The notes under the pieces: model-generated
Seen by the model: only the letters and a program-made list of their open reading frames with translations
The model's database searches: none
What the model was told of the DNA's origin: nothing
Translations under genes and position numbers: made by a program
Shown here: piece after piece, positions 43,274 through 52,626 of the stretch
Position numbering within the stretch: the stretch's first letter is position 1
How the letters are laid out: each line of letters opens with the position of its first letter
Source of the DNA: Neotamlana sedimentorum
Lineage (GTDB): Bacteria > Bacteroidota > Bacteroidia > Flavobacteriales > Flavobacteriaceae
Assembly: GCF_000943565.1 (NCBI RefSeq)
Contig: NZ_JTDW01000016.1
Location: forward strand, 1 to 60,604
Length of the DNA: 60,604 bases
Reading direction: 5' to 3'

Positions 43274-43477
43274 ATGGTAAAGCAATACAAAAATGAAGCA
43301 GATATAAAACGACACCTAAAACAATTAGATCTTGAAAAACAAATTGCATGGGAGGAATTAAAAAGCTGTAAAAACGATTTTAAAGAAACTTTACAACCTT
43401 ACCTCTGGATGCAAACAGGGTTTAGCATTTTAAAAAAATATAGCATTATGATGCTAGTAAAAAAAATAATTAAGTAA
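43274..43477 (+). CDS. Small conserved protein of the YtxH operon
   Basis: 67 residues, basic, helical, without membrane segment. It has KHYK-like QYKNEADIKRHLKQLDLEK at the start and LQPYLWMQTGFSILKKYSI near the end. A DUF6327-like protein is possible but I am not certain. It starts 2 bp after the holin-like gene and ends before a strong terminator. Confidence 0.65.
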   Translation: MVKQYKNEADIKRHLKQLDLEKQIAWEELKSCKNDFKETLQPYLWMQTGFSILKKYSIMMLVKKIIK

Positions 43478-43480
43478 AAT

Positions 43481-43509
43481 AAAAGCTCGAATTAAAAATT
43501 CGAGCTTTT
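43481..43509. terminator. Bidirectional terminator, YtxH operon and acetylesterase
   Basis: AAAAGCTCGAATT (43481-43493) pairs perfectly with AATTCGAGCTTTT (43497-43509). A- and T-runs flank it, so it can serve both converging units. Confidence 0.9.
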
Positions 43510-43513
43510 TCAT

Positions 43514-44953
43514 TTATTCTTTCTTAAAATCATTCCAACTATCGGTTCTAAATGATGAAACAGGCAACTCATTTGCACCAAAAAGAGAAGCCTCTGACCA
43601 ACTATTCCAGGCATATCTCACGGCTACTGGTTTTTTTACATTTTCATTATATACTTCCACTTCATTTTTATTTAAAATTTTTGCTTCGGCAGGATAAAAC
43701 ACTCGATTTTCTCCACATATTATAAAATTATCCAAACCATTATAAGTGTAAAGACCTTGTTTAGCATTTTTAAATTTTAAAATAACCCTATTATCTTTAA
43801 GAGTCATTGAGTCGTATTGTGGGGAAACAGGGTTAATTCCGTTAATTTTATAGGTTTTATTCAGGGCCAAATACAATAACCTATCGGCAACCTCTTTTTT
43901 CTTTGGAGGATGCACACTATCTTTATCTCCTAAATCCATCGTTATAACCATTCCCGAATTATTAATTAAATCCAAACTCTTTAACTGGGCTTCTCTTAAA
44001 TAGGCCGTATTCACCATTTTTTTATCCTTTGCATAGCTATGAGGGGCTATTTGCACGTAATAAAAAGGGAAATCGTCCTGACCCCATATAGCTCTCCAAT
44101 CTTTAACCATAGCTGGAAAAAGTTTTTTGTATGCTTCTGGTGCAGTACGATTAGATTCTCCTTGATACCATAAAACTCCTTTTAAAGTATATGGAATTAA
44201 CGGATTAATCATGGCATTAAATAATGCGGTTGGTGTATACCTCGCTTTACTTGAAATATTCTTATTTTCAATATTTACCTTTTCGTAAGGACTAATTCCC
44301 TGTTTACTTAACCATGCTTTTACAGAACTACCTCCAAATGAAGAATGAATTAAACCCACTGGCACATCTAATATTTGCTGAAGTTGTTTCCCATAAAAAT
44401 AAGCTACAGCACTAAAATTGCTCACATTTTCTGGAGATGCCATTAACCATCCTGAGCTCTCTTTTAAAGATTTTTGAGGTGTTGATGCTCCTGCCTTAGA
44501 TACTGAAAACAATCGTAAATTTGAGTTTTTAGAGTTTATAATTGCCTGCAAAGATCCGTAAGTAGGCTGCCCAACATATCCTTTTAATGGTTGATACATA
44601 TTTGATTGCCCAGAGCAAAGCCAAACTTCACCAAATAATATATTTTCCAATAATATATTTGAGGTTTCACTTGTTAATGTAATGGTTTGAGGATCTTTAC
44701 TTTTTGTGGTTAAAATCTCAGTTTTCCAATTACCATATTTATCAGCCCTTACATTTATTGGTTCCTCTTGCCATGATAACTTTAAACTTATTTTTTCGTT
44801 TGCGCCTGCCCAACCCCAAACGTTTACGGTTATATTGCGTTGCAGTACCATATTAGATGCTACAATTTCTGGAAGCCTAATCTCTGCATTAGTTAATTGA
44901 GAAATTAATAAATTAACTATTAAAATAATGAGGTGTGATTTAACTATTTTCAT
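43514..44953 (-). CDS. Sialate O-acetylesterase family protein
   Basis: 479 residues. A signal peptide (IVKSHLIILIVNLLISQLTNA) precedes an SGNH-type hydrolase domain with GEVWLCSGQSNMYQPL (catalytic Ser), WYQGESNRTAPEAY and the C-terminal DKDSVHPPKKKEVADRL (catalytic Asp-xx-His). It should remove O-acetyl groups from sialic acids or polysaccharides in the periplasm or at the surface. No sialic-acid catabolic genes are nearby. Confidence 0.9.
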   Translation of the reverse strand: MKIVKSHLIILIVNLLISQLTNAEIRLPEIVASNMVLQRNITVNVWGWAGANEKISLKLSWQEEPINVRADKYGNWKTEILTTKSKDPQTITLTSETSNILLENILFGEVWLCSGQSNMYQPLKGYVGQPTYGSLQAIINSKNSNLRLFSVSKAGASTPQKSLKESSGWLMASPENVSNFSAVAYFYGKQLQQILDVPVGLIHSSFGGSSVKAWLSKQGISPYEKVNIENKNISSKARYTPTALFNAMINPLIPYTLKGVLWYQGESNRTAPEAYKKLFPAMVKDWRAIWGQDDFPFYYVQIAPHSYAKDKKMVNTAYLREAQLKSLDLINNSGMVITMDLGDKDSVHPPKKKEVADRLLYLALNKTYKINGINPVSPQYDSMTLKDNRVILKFKNAKQGLYTYNGLDNFIICGENRVFYPAEAKILNKNEVEVYNENVKKPVAVRYAWNSWSEASLFGANELPVSSFRTDSWNDFKKE

Positions 44954-45481
44954 TTTTTAAAATATCTTTTAATAAGTTCTAAAATTATTAAAAAAACTAT
45001 AGAAGAAAAATAATTTAGATGAACACCTGAAGCTACACCTCGTTCAACTAATTATTATTGAAACAATGTTTGAAAATAAAAAGCCACTACGCAGAAATAA
45101 GTAGCAACTAGTTCTCTATTTTTTTCAGGGATTAACCGCCTATTAAAGGTCCGCTTTGAAAACAAAAAATTCTCATATCATATTCTAGATTAAATGATTA
45201 TGATATGAGAATTTTTGATTATTCGTGACCTCGAAGGGACAGAGTTCAAACTTTTTGAAGGAAGATATTGACTTAATTATCTCAAAATCAATATAAATCA
45301 AAACTCACCCTTATTACTTCGAACCCAAGAGTTTATTAGAATTGTTAATTTTGATTTTATTTTTGTAATCACATTGTCGTACAGTAATTTCTAAAAAAAT
45401 CAAATATATGGTTGTTGAAATTGATAATGCTCAAGGGATAAAGTGGTTCTCGTTATAAATTGATATTCGTTAAAGCCTGTA
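44954..45481. other. Gene-poor gap with a long hairpin
   Basis: No frame of convincing coding quality was seen in this 528-bp stretch. Its only clear structure is the long inverted repeat at 45165-45216. A short stretch near 45225 (GACCTCGAAGGGAC) recalls the end of a tRNA gene on the minus strand, but no tRNA body follows. Confidence 0.5.
45165..45216. terminator. Long inverted repeat, probable bidirectional terminator
   Basis: An 18-bp perfect stem: AAAAATTCTCATATCATA (45165-45182) pairs with TATGATATGAGAATTTTT (45199-45216) around a 16-nt loop. Both arms end in A/T-runs. It is downstream of the class C hydrolase gene (minus strand). Confidence 0.65.
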
Positions 45482-46528
45482 TTATTTTGCTCTATTTTCC
45501 TCAACAATTCTAACCACTCTATTTATCATTATTTCTGACAAATTCCACAGTAATAAATCCTCATCAGTTGTATTATTAAAAAGAATTACTACAGTGTCTA
45601 TATTGTTATGATATTCTGTAAAGCTCTGATATCCTGGAACCCATCCAGAATGTTCATATTCATAAATTTCAGAATAGATTTTCCGTTCTCGTTCTTTGAA
45701 TATAGAACCATCGTTTAATGCTCTCAAAAATATACCAACATCTTCCGCAGTAGCCAGCATACCGAATTCTTTCTCTTTTAAATCAGGTTCATAGCCAACG
45801 TAGTAACCACTCATCACACCCTCTATATCTACCTCGCTTAACGAGAAGAATGTATTATTCAGTTCGAGTGGTACTAAAATTTGCTCTTTGATATATTGAT
45901 GATGATTATACCCCACCGTATTGTCAATAAGTAAACCAAGGAGTAAATAATTTGTATTTGAATAGCTATAGTCTTCTCCTGGTTCAAACAGCGCGGGTGT
46001 ATCCAATACTAATGCTAACGATTCCTCAGCACTATCAGGTGGGTTTTCCCAGTAACCTCCACTGTCTGTAAAATTTGGAATCCCGCTTCGATGTTGTACC
46101 ATCATTTTTAGAGTTATTCTATCTGCATTTTCAATCCTACCTAGCAATTCAGGGAAATAATCAGCAAGGGTTTTATCTAGTGACAATCTGTTATCATTAA
46201 CCAACTTAGAAATGGAAACCGCTACATATAACTTGCTAATACTAGCTATTTTAAATAGTGCATTGGGTTTAGCAGGTATTTTATGTTCTCGATTGTGCCA
46301 ACCACCTGTATAAAATTCTGGTTGTTTCCCTGCCTCATCTACATAAACAATCATACCATCCAAACCGTGACTTATTGCTTGGTCAACTTGTTCTTGAACA
46401 GTATCTGGCAATGGTAATATCCAAGCTTTCACTAAAATCCAAGGCACAAACCACAAGGAAATTGCAGTACCTGTGAACAAGGCTATCCTGATTATAATTT
46501 TTTTATTTCGTTTTTTAGAATTAAGCAT
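45482..46528 (-). CDS. Class C beta-lactamase-like serine hydrolase
   Basis: 348 residues. An N-terminal membrane helix or signal peptide (IIIRIALFTGTAISLWFVPWIL) is followed by the beta-lactamase/CubicO domain with the catalytic SISKLY (SxxK), VQHRSGIPNFTDSG, YSYSNTNYLLLG (YxN) and a late HSGWVPGY in place of the KTG-type third motif. It is probably an esterase or D-aminopeptidase-like enzyme in the periplasm, not necessarily a resistance enzyme. Monocistronic. Confidence 0.9.
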   Translation of the reverse strand: MLNSKKRNKKIIIRIALFTGTAISLWFVPWILVKAWILPLPDTVQEQVDQAISHGLDGMIVYVDEAGKQPEFYTGGWHNREHKIPAKPNALFKIASISKLYVAVSISKLVNDNRLSLDKTLADYFPELLGRIENADRITLKMMVQHRSGIPNFTDSGGYWENPPDSAEESLALVLDTPALFEPGEDYSYSNTNYLLLGLLIDNTVGYNHHQYIKEQILVPLELNNTFFSLSEVDIEGVMSGYYVGYEPDLKEKEFGMLATAEDVGIFLRALNDGSIFKERERKIYSEIYEYEHSGWVPGYQSFTEYHNNIDTVVILFNNTTDEDLLLWNLSEIMINRVVRIVEENRAK

Positions 46529-46683
46529 AGATAGTAAAGTTATAATTATTGCTCATTTTTAGGAAGTATTATTCGTAACACAGTTCAGAAAAGTTCAGGG
46601 TTTCAAAGTTTATGTTTGGAAATATGATCCTATTATATACAACATAAAAATACTATTTGTTTTCTTGATTAATTTTATGCGTT

Positions 46684-47916
46684 TTAAGTTTGATTCAGAA
46701 AGTACATGTCCAATTTCCCTTTTCCCTTTGCATGGATCTTTCCACGAGAAATACACGAAAATTCATTTTTAATCAGTTCATAGGTGGATGAAGATATATT
46801 GATTTTACCTACTTCACCTGCAGATTCCATCCTGCTGGCGGTATTTATCGTGTCTCCAAAAAGGTCGTATGCGAACTTCTTCTTGCCCACAACCCCTGCT
46901 ACTACAGATCCAGAATGTATACCAACCCTCATTCTCCATTTTATGACATGGCTTTGATTTCTCTCCTCAAGATAGGATAGCATCTTTTGTGCGGCTTTGA
47001 TGCAGTTAGTAGCATGATTTATCGTTTCTTTTTCAAGGCCACACGCTGCCATATACGCATCACCAATCGTTTCAATTTTTTCTACTTTCGTTTCTTCCAT
47101 AATTTCATCGAATCGACCAAAAATATCATTGAGTTCATTGACTAAAGTGATTGCTGACATGGACGCCACAAGATTTGTAAATCCTTCAAAATCAGTAAAC
47201 AGGACAGTGATATTTTTGTGTCTTTTTGGAATTGTTTTACCGCTTTCTTTTAAGTCTCTTATTATGTTTGCGGGTAATATATTGTGCAGAAGATCATCTG
47301 ATTTTTTCTGTTCAACCATTAAAGATTCCTCAGATTGATCTATTAAAATAGACATACTTGCTATTAGTATGAAGCAAATCAATGCAGTAATACTGATATT
47401 AACTATTTGTGATATATAGGGATCTAATCCTCCAAAATGGGATTTTATATTTGATTGAAATATTACTGTAGCAATCAACGTTAGGCAAGCTAGAATACTA
47501 AAGACATGGGCTATATTCCTAGCCTTACGAGGAAAAGTCATATATGGCAGAATAATAATTAGGAAACAAACAACTGCAACTCCTGAGGAAAACCCTAGCA
47601 AGTAAAGAAATAAGAGAACAGACATATAAGATGCTAGAATAAGCCAAACGGAAGCCAGGACTCGTAACCCTTTCCAATTGAAAATTAACGCCATTAGAAA
47701 CATTAATCCCAAAAAAGTATTACTTCCGTAAATTATTAATGCGTCTGTCAAGAATAATGCAATTAGCATCCAAGTTACATTATAAACTACACCTAAAAGA
47801 GATGCAATATTCGTAACACGTAAATATCTGAGTTCAGTTATAGAAAAATTGTACTCAGCGCCAATATCGACTATTCTTTGAAAGAATCTAGACTTGTTTT
47901 TATCATAAATTGACAT
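46684..47916 (-). CDS. Membrane class III adenylate cyclase
   Basis: 410 residues. About six membrane helices (residues about 30-205) are followed by a class III cyclase domain (about 235-410). Catalytic features: metal Asp in FTDFEGFT and GDAYMA, the adenine-selecting Lys in VEKIETIGD with Asp in AYDLFGD, and the transition-state Asn and Arg in DTINTASRME. The Lys/Asp pair predicts ATP as substrate, giving cAMP. Signal sensed by the membrane part is unknown. The 3' side abuts a gap with an IS remnant. Confidence 0.93.
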   Translation of the reverse strand: MSIYDKNKSRFFQRIVDIGAEYNFSITELRYLRVTNIASLLGVVYNVTWMLIALFLTDALIIYGSNTFLGLMFLMALIFNWKGLRVLASVWLILASYMSVLLFLYLLGFSSGVAVVCFLIIILPYMTFPRKARNIAHVFSILACLTLIATVIFQSNIKSHFGGLDPYISQIVNISITALICFILIASMSILIDQSEESLMVEQKKSDDLLHNILPANIIRDLKESGKTIPKRHKNITVLFTDFEGFTNLVASMSAITLVNELNDIFGRFDEIMEETKVEKIETIGDAYMAACGLEKETINHATNCIKAAQKMLSYLEERNQSHVIKWRMRVGIHSGSVVAGVVGKKKFAYDLFGDTINTASRMESAGEVGKINISSSTYELIKNEFSCISRGKIHAKGKGKLDMYFLNQT

Positions 47917-48234
47917 AAATGCTTTTCAAGTTTTATGAATTGTTAATGTCTTTATTATACGCAAGTAAGTTAACCTTTTTAGCGTTAATTTCTGGATTTT
48001 TAGAAGGTCAAAAATTGCAGATTTTCTTTATTCTTTTGTGAAAATGGTAGCATACCTCTCCTTATTGATCTAAACATATGGTGGTTCGTTTTATTTTAAG
48101 CTTAGATATGTTCTTTCTTTATTATAAATGTGTTCCGCTTGTTTGATCATCTTCTTAGCTAACGTAAGATTTTTAATGGTTTGCCACAATAAGCACAGGT
48201 TTTATGCTTTTATGAGAAGTTGATTTATTTAACC
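47917..48234. other. Gap with degraded insertion sequence
   Basis: The 318-bp gap between the cyclase start and the aminopeptidase stop holds the IS3 transposase fragment at 48070-48180 and otherwise nothing recognisable. Confidence 0.5.
48070..48180 (-). pseudogene. IS3-family transposase (OrfB) C-terminal remnant
   Basis: On the minus strand the frame reads TIKNLTLAKKMIKQAEH then IYNKERTYLSLK, a stop, and NEPPYV before a second stop. This matches the conserved C-terminal end of IS3 OrfB proteins (N-A-x-x-IYN-x-x-R-x-H-x-SL-x-x-KTPxxVY). Only about 35 codons remain with an internal stop at 48091-48093, so it is dead. It marks an old insertion near the start of the 48-60 kb block. Confidence 0.65.
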
Positions 48235-51200
48235 TTAGTGATTTTTTAATACACCCACAGATTCAAAAAGCTCCTCGATGATATGCTGGAGATTGCTTGG
48301 TGTAACTGCTCTGAAATACTCTAGTAAGTCTTGAGTTGTCGCATATCTATCAGTCTGCATTTTTAGTTTGCCGTTTTTTGTATTCCAATCTTCAAGAAAA
48401 TATTTTAATGCTAAATTCACATTCTTTTCTCCTATTGCTTTTTGAAGTTCATACATATTGATCGCTCCTTTAGCATAATAGACATAATCTTGATTTTCTA
48501 CAAGAGCAAGAGATGGTTCTTCCTTACTTTCTTGTTGTTTTCCTTCTTTATATTTATCCAATTGAAGTGCTAAAAACTGTTGCACTTTTTCTTCGGAATA
48601 CTGCTCTTTTAAAACCATTATTGCTGCATATTGAGATAAGGTTTCTAAAACCATCAATTGACCTTGCACATTCGCAGCTTCCACTTGCATTCCAAACCAT
48701 TGGTGAGCTACTTCATGTGCAGTCACATAAAAAGCCATATCTACATCTTTTTCGTCATCTATATCTAACACAAATCCAATAGATTCTGAGAATGGAATAG
48801 TTCCAGGAAAAGATTGCGCAAATTGCGCATAACGTGGAAACTCCATAATACGCAGTTGCTGGTATTGATAAGGACTGAAGTTGTTACTATAATAGGCTAA
48901 GGATGCTTTCATAGACTTCATCATTCTATCGATGTTATACTCATGTCCTTTTTGATAATAAATTTCAAGGTCAACAGGCTCAGTGATCGCCTCATTACTT
49001 GTCATCCATTTGTCTTTTTTAATTTCATAGTCAGCAGAAACTATGGCATAAAAATTAATAATAGGTGTATTTGTTTTATAGTGAAAATAATTACGATTAT
49101 TATCTGTCCATTTTCTCAATAAATCTCCAGGAACCAAAGCTGTTTGATCTTTGGATGTACCAATAATCATTTCAAAATTAATACCATCAGAATCACCACC
49201 AGATCTCGCATTAACTAATTCTTTAGGGTCATCTATGTTAACTTTTTTAGATCTTTTTGATAAGTTATGATCTCTTCGTTTATCTTCATCTTGAAGTTCA
49301 TATTTTTTATTGTAACCCAATGTTGGAAACTGTTCGTTATTGAAAAATGTACCATTGTAAACAATATTGGTATTAGAACGACCTTGCTCAAAGCCTTTGG
49401 TTGTAAAACGTTGCTTAAAATACATTTTTACAGAATCACCAGGTTGTAAAGCTTTCTCTAAGTTAAAAATTGAATAATCAAATTTTTTGTATTGATTATT
49501 AGTTGTAAAACCACCTTCAAAAGAGATACTGTCTATAGTAACATTTTCTTCCAAAAGTTTTTGAATATGGATGGCTTTTATGTTTTCAATTGATGTGTTT
49601 TTTAACATATAATACCCTTCTACTGTGTAATCTCGTTTAGAAGGATACAGCTCTAATTGTAAGTTAACGTCTATTATTTTGGGCTGTGGTATATATTCAA
49701 ATTGTTTCAATTCTTTTTCATACGCTACTCTGAATTCAGTAGCTTCAGAATTGCTCCAATATTCATTTAAAATATTCGTATTGTAAAATATAAACCCTCC
49801 AATAATGATAAAAGCAAAAAGAATGATGTCAGTAAATTTTATGAGTGGTTTGCTGAACTTATATTTAGCAACTCTTATTCGTTTTATTAAATTTGTTTCA
49901 TTTCCTCTAACAGCGACTAAAGATCCTATGATTAATAAAAGTATTCCGAAAAGAAACCAATACAATTTAATGAGTAAATAGGGTTGTAAAAAATGCCCAT
50001 AACCATTCATATCTGAATAAGCACCTAAGGAACTTCCTCCAAAAAAGTGTAAATCATGATCAAATCCCAATACAGCAATGGCTACATTAACAATACTAAA
50101 TACAATCACCAAAATGATACCTACAAACTTATTATTCACTAAAGATTGTATGAAAAATGCTAAGCAGGTAAAAATGGATAATAGGGGTAGAATTTCTAAA
50201 AAGAATCCATTAAAATACACTTGCAATTCATAGTTATAATAGCCACTTAGCGTTTGGAATACTATCCCTGAACTAATTAAAGCAAGTATTAATACGACAT
50301 AAATTAAGTTTAATCCAATAAACTTTCCAGCTAACCTTACAAAACTTGACATGGGTGTAGCATCATAAATTAAATTCAACTTCGCACCTCTTTCTTTCCA
50401 CACCAATTCTCCTGAATAAAAAACAAGGATGATGATAAAGAAAAAATAAGATGTTTCCTGAAGTTCCTCAACTATAAAATAGGTTGCAGGATAACTATCA
50501 ACGCCATATACAGTTCCAAGATTTACAGAATTGATTAAGATGATAATCATTCCGCAAATAACAATTCCCCAAAATGATGGTTGTTTAAAAATACTTATAA
50601 AATAAAACCACGAAAACTCTTTTAATTGTGTCCATTTAGATGATAAACCATAGTGTTTTTTAGCTTTAGGGATTTCTATATCAGTATTTTTATTGGCACT
50701 TTTAGCTACTAATTTTTGAACATGCTTTCTCTTTGATTTCTTTTCTTTAACCAGATTAAAGTTGAATTTTTTATAACCATACATTAATGCGATTACTCCT
50801 AAAAAAAACCAAAATAATTTGTTATATAACAAAGCACTAATAAATGGAAGCTCTTGAGTGCTCTTTTCTAAGACCGTCCAGGATTTTGTAATATAGGTTA
50901 CTGTTGTTAATGAAAATGGATCAAAAATAGCTTGCCAGAACGCATTGGTAATTGCTTTTGTTAATAAAAATACGACAAACAAGATCACGCCTTGTGTATA
51001 TACAACTACTAAATTTCTAGTTAAGGCACCAGTTACAAAAAACAACGCTGCTCCAAAAAATAACGTTGGTAACGTTACCATTACAAAGGTCTTTATATAA
51101 ATAAATGCATTAAAAGCTAATAGCTCATCTGGACTATTCCAGGGCATAAATTCACCCAACATCATACCCAATATAATTCCTGTAAATACAAACAGCAGAA

Positions 51201-51528
51201 CAGTAAATGCGCCTAAAAACCGACCCATTAAATAATCTCTTTTTTTGATAGGTGTAGAAAATAGTAATGACTCTATCTCGTACTCAAAATCTCTAAGTAC
51301 AGAAACTCCCATAATCATTGAGGCTAAAATCATAAAGAAACCAGTTATAGCTCCCATAGTTTTCGCTATTACTATGGGTGAATTTCTTTTCATTAGCCCC
51401 ATTTCTGAACCTTGAAAAATAAAATCTACACCAACAATTGAAAACAGAAATATAAATAAGAAGAACACATAGGTGTCTGGTCGTTTAATTCGATATTGGA
51501 TTTCGAACTTAAAAATTTCATACCACAT
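48235..51528 (-). CDS. ABC transporter permease fused to M1 aminopeptidase
   Basis: 1097 residues. The first half (about 1-590) is two ABC-2 permease-like sets of about six membrane helices each; the second half (about 600-1097) is an M1 peptidase domain facing out. The zinc motif HEVAHQWFG lies at 938-946 with the third ligand Glu962 (19 residues after the second His, one more than in classical M1 enzymes). The exopeptidase motif GxMEN is not seen; SFPGTIPFSES occupies that region. With the ATPase encoded 2 bp upstream, it should form a transporter that both trims and moves a peptide or protein. The substrate is unknown. Confidence 0.93.
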   Translation of the reverse strand: MWYEIFKFEIQYRIKRPDTYVFFLFIFLFSIVGVDFIFQGSEMGLMKRNSPIVIAKTMGAITGFFMILASMIMGVSVLRDFEYEIESLLFSTPIKKRDYLMGRFLGAFTVLLFVFTGIILGMMLGEFMPWNSPDELLAFNAFIYIKTFVMVTLPTLFFGAALFFVTGALTRNLVVVYTQGVILFVVFLLTKAITNAFWQAIFDPFSLTTVTYITKSWTVLEKSTQELPFISALLYNKLFWFFLGVIALMYGYKKFNFNLVKEKKSKRKHVQKLVAKSANKNTDIEIPKAKKHYGLSSKWTQLKEFSWFYFISIFKQPSFWGIVICGMIIILINSVNLGTVYGVDSYPATYFIVEELQETSYFFFIIILVFYSGELVWKERGAKLNLIYDATPMSSFVRLAGKFIGLNLIYVVLILALISSGIVFQTLSGYYNYELQVYFNGFFLEILPLLSIFTCLAFFIQSLVNNKFVGIILVIVFSIVNVAIAVLGFDHDLHFFGGSSLGAYSDMNGYGHFLQPYLLIKLYWFLFGILLLIIGSLVAVRGNETNLIKRIRVAKYKFSKPLIKFTDIILFAFIIIGGFIFYNTNILNEYWSNSEATEFRVAYEKELKQFEYIPQPKIIDVNLQLELYPSKRDYTVEGYYMLKNTSIENIKAIHIQKLLEENVTIDSISFEGGFTTNNQYKKFDYSIFNLEKALQPGDSVKMYFKQRFTTKGFEQGRSNTNIVYNGTFFNNEQFPTLGYNKKYELQDEDKRRDHNLSKRSKKVNIDDPKELVNARSGGDSDGINFEMIIGTSKDQTALVPGDLLRKWTDNNRNYFHYKTNTPIINFYAIVSADYEIKKDKWMTSNEAITEPVDLEIYYQKGHEYNIDRMMKSMKASLAYYSNNFSPYQYQQLRIMEFPRYAQFAQSFPGTIPFSESIGFVLDIDDEKDVDMAFYVTAHEVAHQWFGMQVEAANVQGQLMVLETLSQYAAIMVLKEQYSEEKVQQFLALQLDKYKEGKQQESKEEPSLALVENQDYVYYAKGAINMYELQKAIGEKNVNLALKYFLEDWNTKNGKLKMQTDRYATTQDLLEYFRAVTPSNLQHIIEELFESVGVLKNH

Positions 51529-51530
51529 AA

Positions 51531-52418
51531 TTAAATAGATTTAGTTTTAGTTCCATTGAAAATTTCTGAGAAATACACATCTTCTAGTTCCGCATTAATA
51601 GCTGTAAATCCATCTCCAGGATTAGTCTCACTTATTATATGAATAGTTGGTTTACCAAGAAATAATCGTTCACTGATGACCTGATAATTTTCTTTATATA
51701 GGTTCAATTCTGATTTCTCGATTGTTTTTTTATAGACTTTATCTTTTAGGCCTTCTAGTATCTGCAACGGCTGCCCTTTTAAGCATACTTGACCTTGATT
51801 AATAATGGCCATATTTGTGCAGAGTTCTTTGACATCGTCAACAATATGCGTAGATAAAATAACCACAGTATGTTCTCCGAGCTCGCTTAAAACATTGTAA
51901 AAGCGATTGCGTTCTACAGGATCCAATCCTGCTGTTGGTTCATCTACAATAAGTAACTTCGGATTGTTAAGTAAGGCTTGTGCAATGCCAAATCGTTGCT
52001 TCATCCCACCAGAAAACCCTTTCAGATTTTGTTGTCGCACGTCATATAAATTGGTTTTATACAAAAGTGCTTTCACTAATTCTTTACGTTCGTTTTTATT
52101 GGTGATGCCTTTAAGCACTGCGAAATGATTGAGTAATACTTCTGCCGATATTTTTGGATACAAGCCAAATTGTTGCGGCAAATACCCTAATACCTGTCGC
52201 AATTCATTTTTTTGTTGTAAGACATCGATGTCTCCAAGAACAATGGAACCAGAATCGGCTTCTTGCAGTGTTGCAATAGTTCGCATTAACGTAGACTTGC
52301 CTGCACCATTTGGGCCTAATAGACCAAACATCCCTTTTGGTATATCAAGTGAAATGTTTTGTAAAGCTTTAATCCCGTTTGAATATGTTTTTGATAGATT
52401 GTCAATTCTGAGTTCCAT
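51531..52418 (-). CDS. ABC transporter ATP-binding protein
   Basis: 295 residues from the ATG at 52418; ATGs at 52427 and 52451 are alternatives. Seen are Walker A (LGPNGAGKSTLM), the Q-loop (GYLPQQFGLYP), signature LKGFSGGMKQRFGIAQALL, Walker B (LLIVDEPTAGLDP) and the H-loop (ILSTHIVDDV). A C-terminal extension of about 80 residues is not assigned. It energises the fused permease-peptidase encoded 2 bp downstream. The operon is divergent from the LytS/LytTR pair. Confidence 0.95.
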   Translation of the reverse strand: MELRIDNLSKTYSNGIKALQNISLDIPKGMFGLLGPNGAGKSTLMRTIATLQEADSGSIVLGDIDVLQQKNELRQVLGYLPQQFGLYPKISAEVLLNHFAVLKGITNKNERKELVKALLYKTNLYDVRQQNLKGFSGGMKQRFGIAQALLNNPKLLIVDEPTAGLDPVERNRFYNVLSELGEHTVVILSTHIVDDVKELCTNMAIINQGQVCLKGQPLQILEGLKDKVYKKTIEKSELNLYKENYQVISERLFLGKPTIHIISETNPGDGFTAINAELEDVYFSEIFNGTKTKSI

Positions 52419-52478
52419 ACTGTTCATTTTTTGATTGATTGAGACAAACATATAAGCGTTTTTAGCCTTTAAAAAGTG

Positions 52479-52604
52479 TTAGTGACACAAACACATGCAT
52501 TAGTGACAAACACATTTTTTTAAGGTATAAAGACACCTCAAAACACATTTAGGATTGTTTGTCACTGATGAGATACTGTTTGTCAACTTATTTGTCTGAG
52601 GTGT
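52479..52604. promoter_or_regulatory. Cluster of four 9-bp boxes, candidate LytTR operator
   Basis: In the 208-bp divergent gap, TGTTTGTCA occurs at 52556-52564 and 52577-52585 (period 21), and its complement TGACAAACA at 52504-52512 with a partial copy at 52483-52491 (period 21). The longer box TTAGTGACA recurs at 52479-52487 and 52500-52508. An inverted repeat ACACCTCA/TGAGGTGT (52533-52540, 52597-52604) flanks the right pair. The box ACTGTTTGT matches the general LytTR consensus at 8 of 9 positions. Confidence 0.6.
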
Positions 52605-52626
52605 TTTATTTAATTAATATTGAATT

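Noticed and set aside
45220-45250. tRNA-3'-end-like string CGTGACCTCGAAGGGAC
   Set aside because: No T-loop, anticodon arm or acceptor partner can be drawn from the following bases; at most an attachment-site relic.
45482-46528. Beta-lactamase resistance gene
   Set aside because: The third motif is HSG rather than KTG and the protein is of the broad CubicO/esterase type; resistance cannot be inferred.
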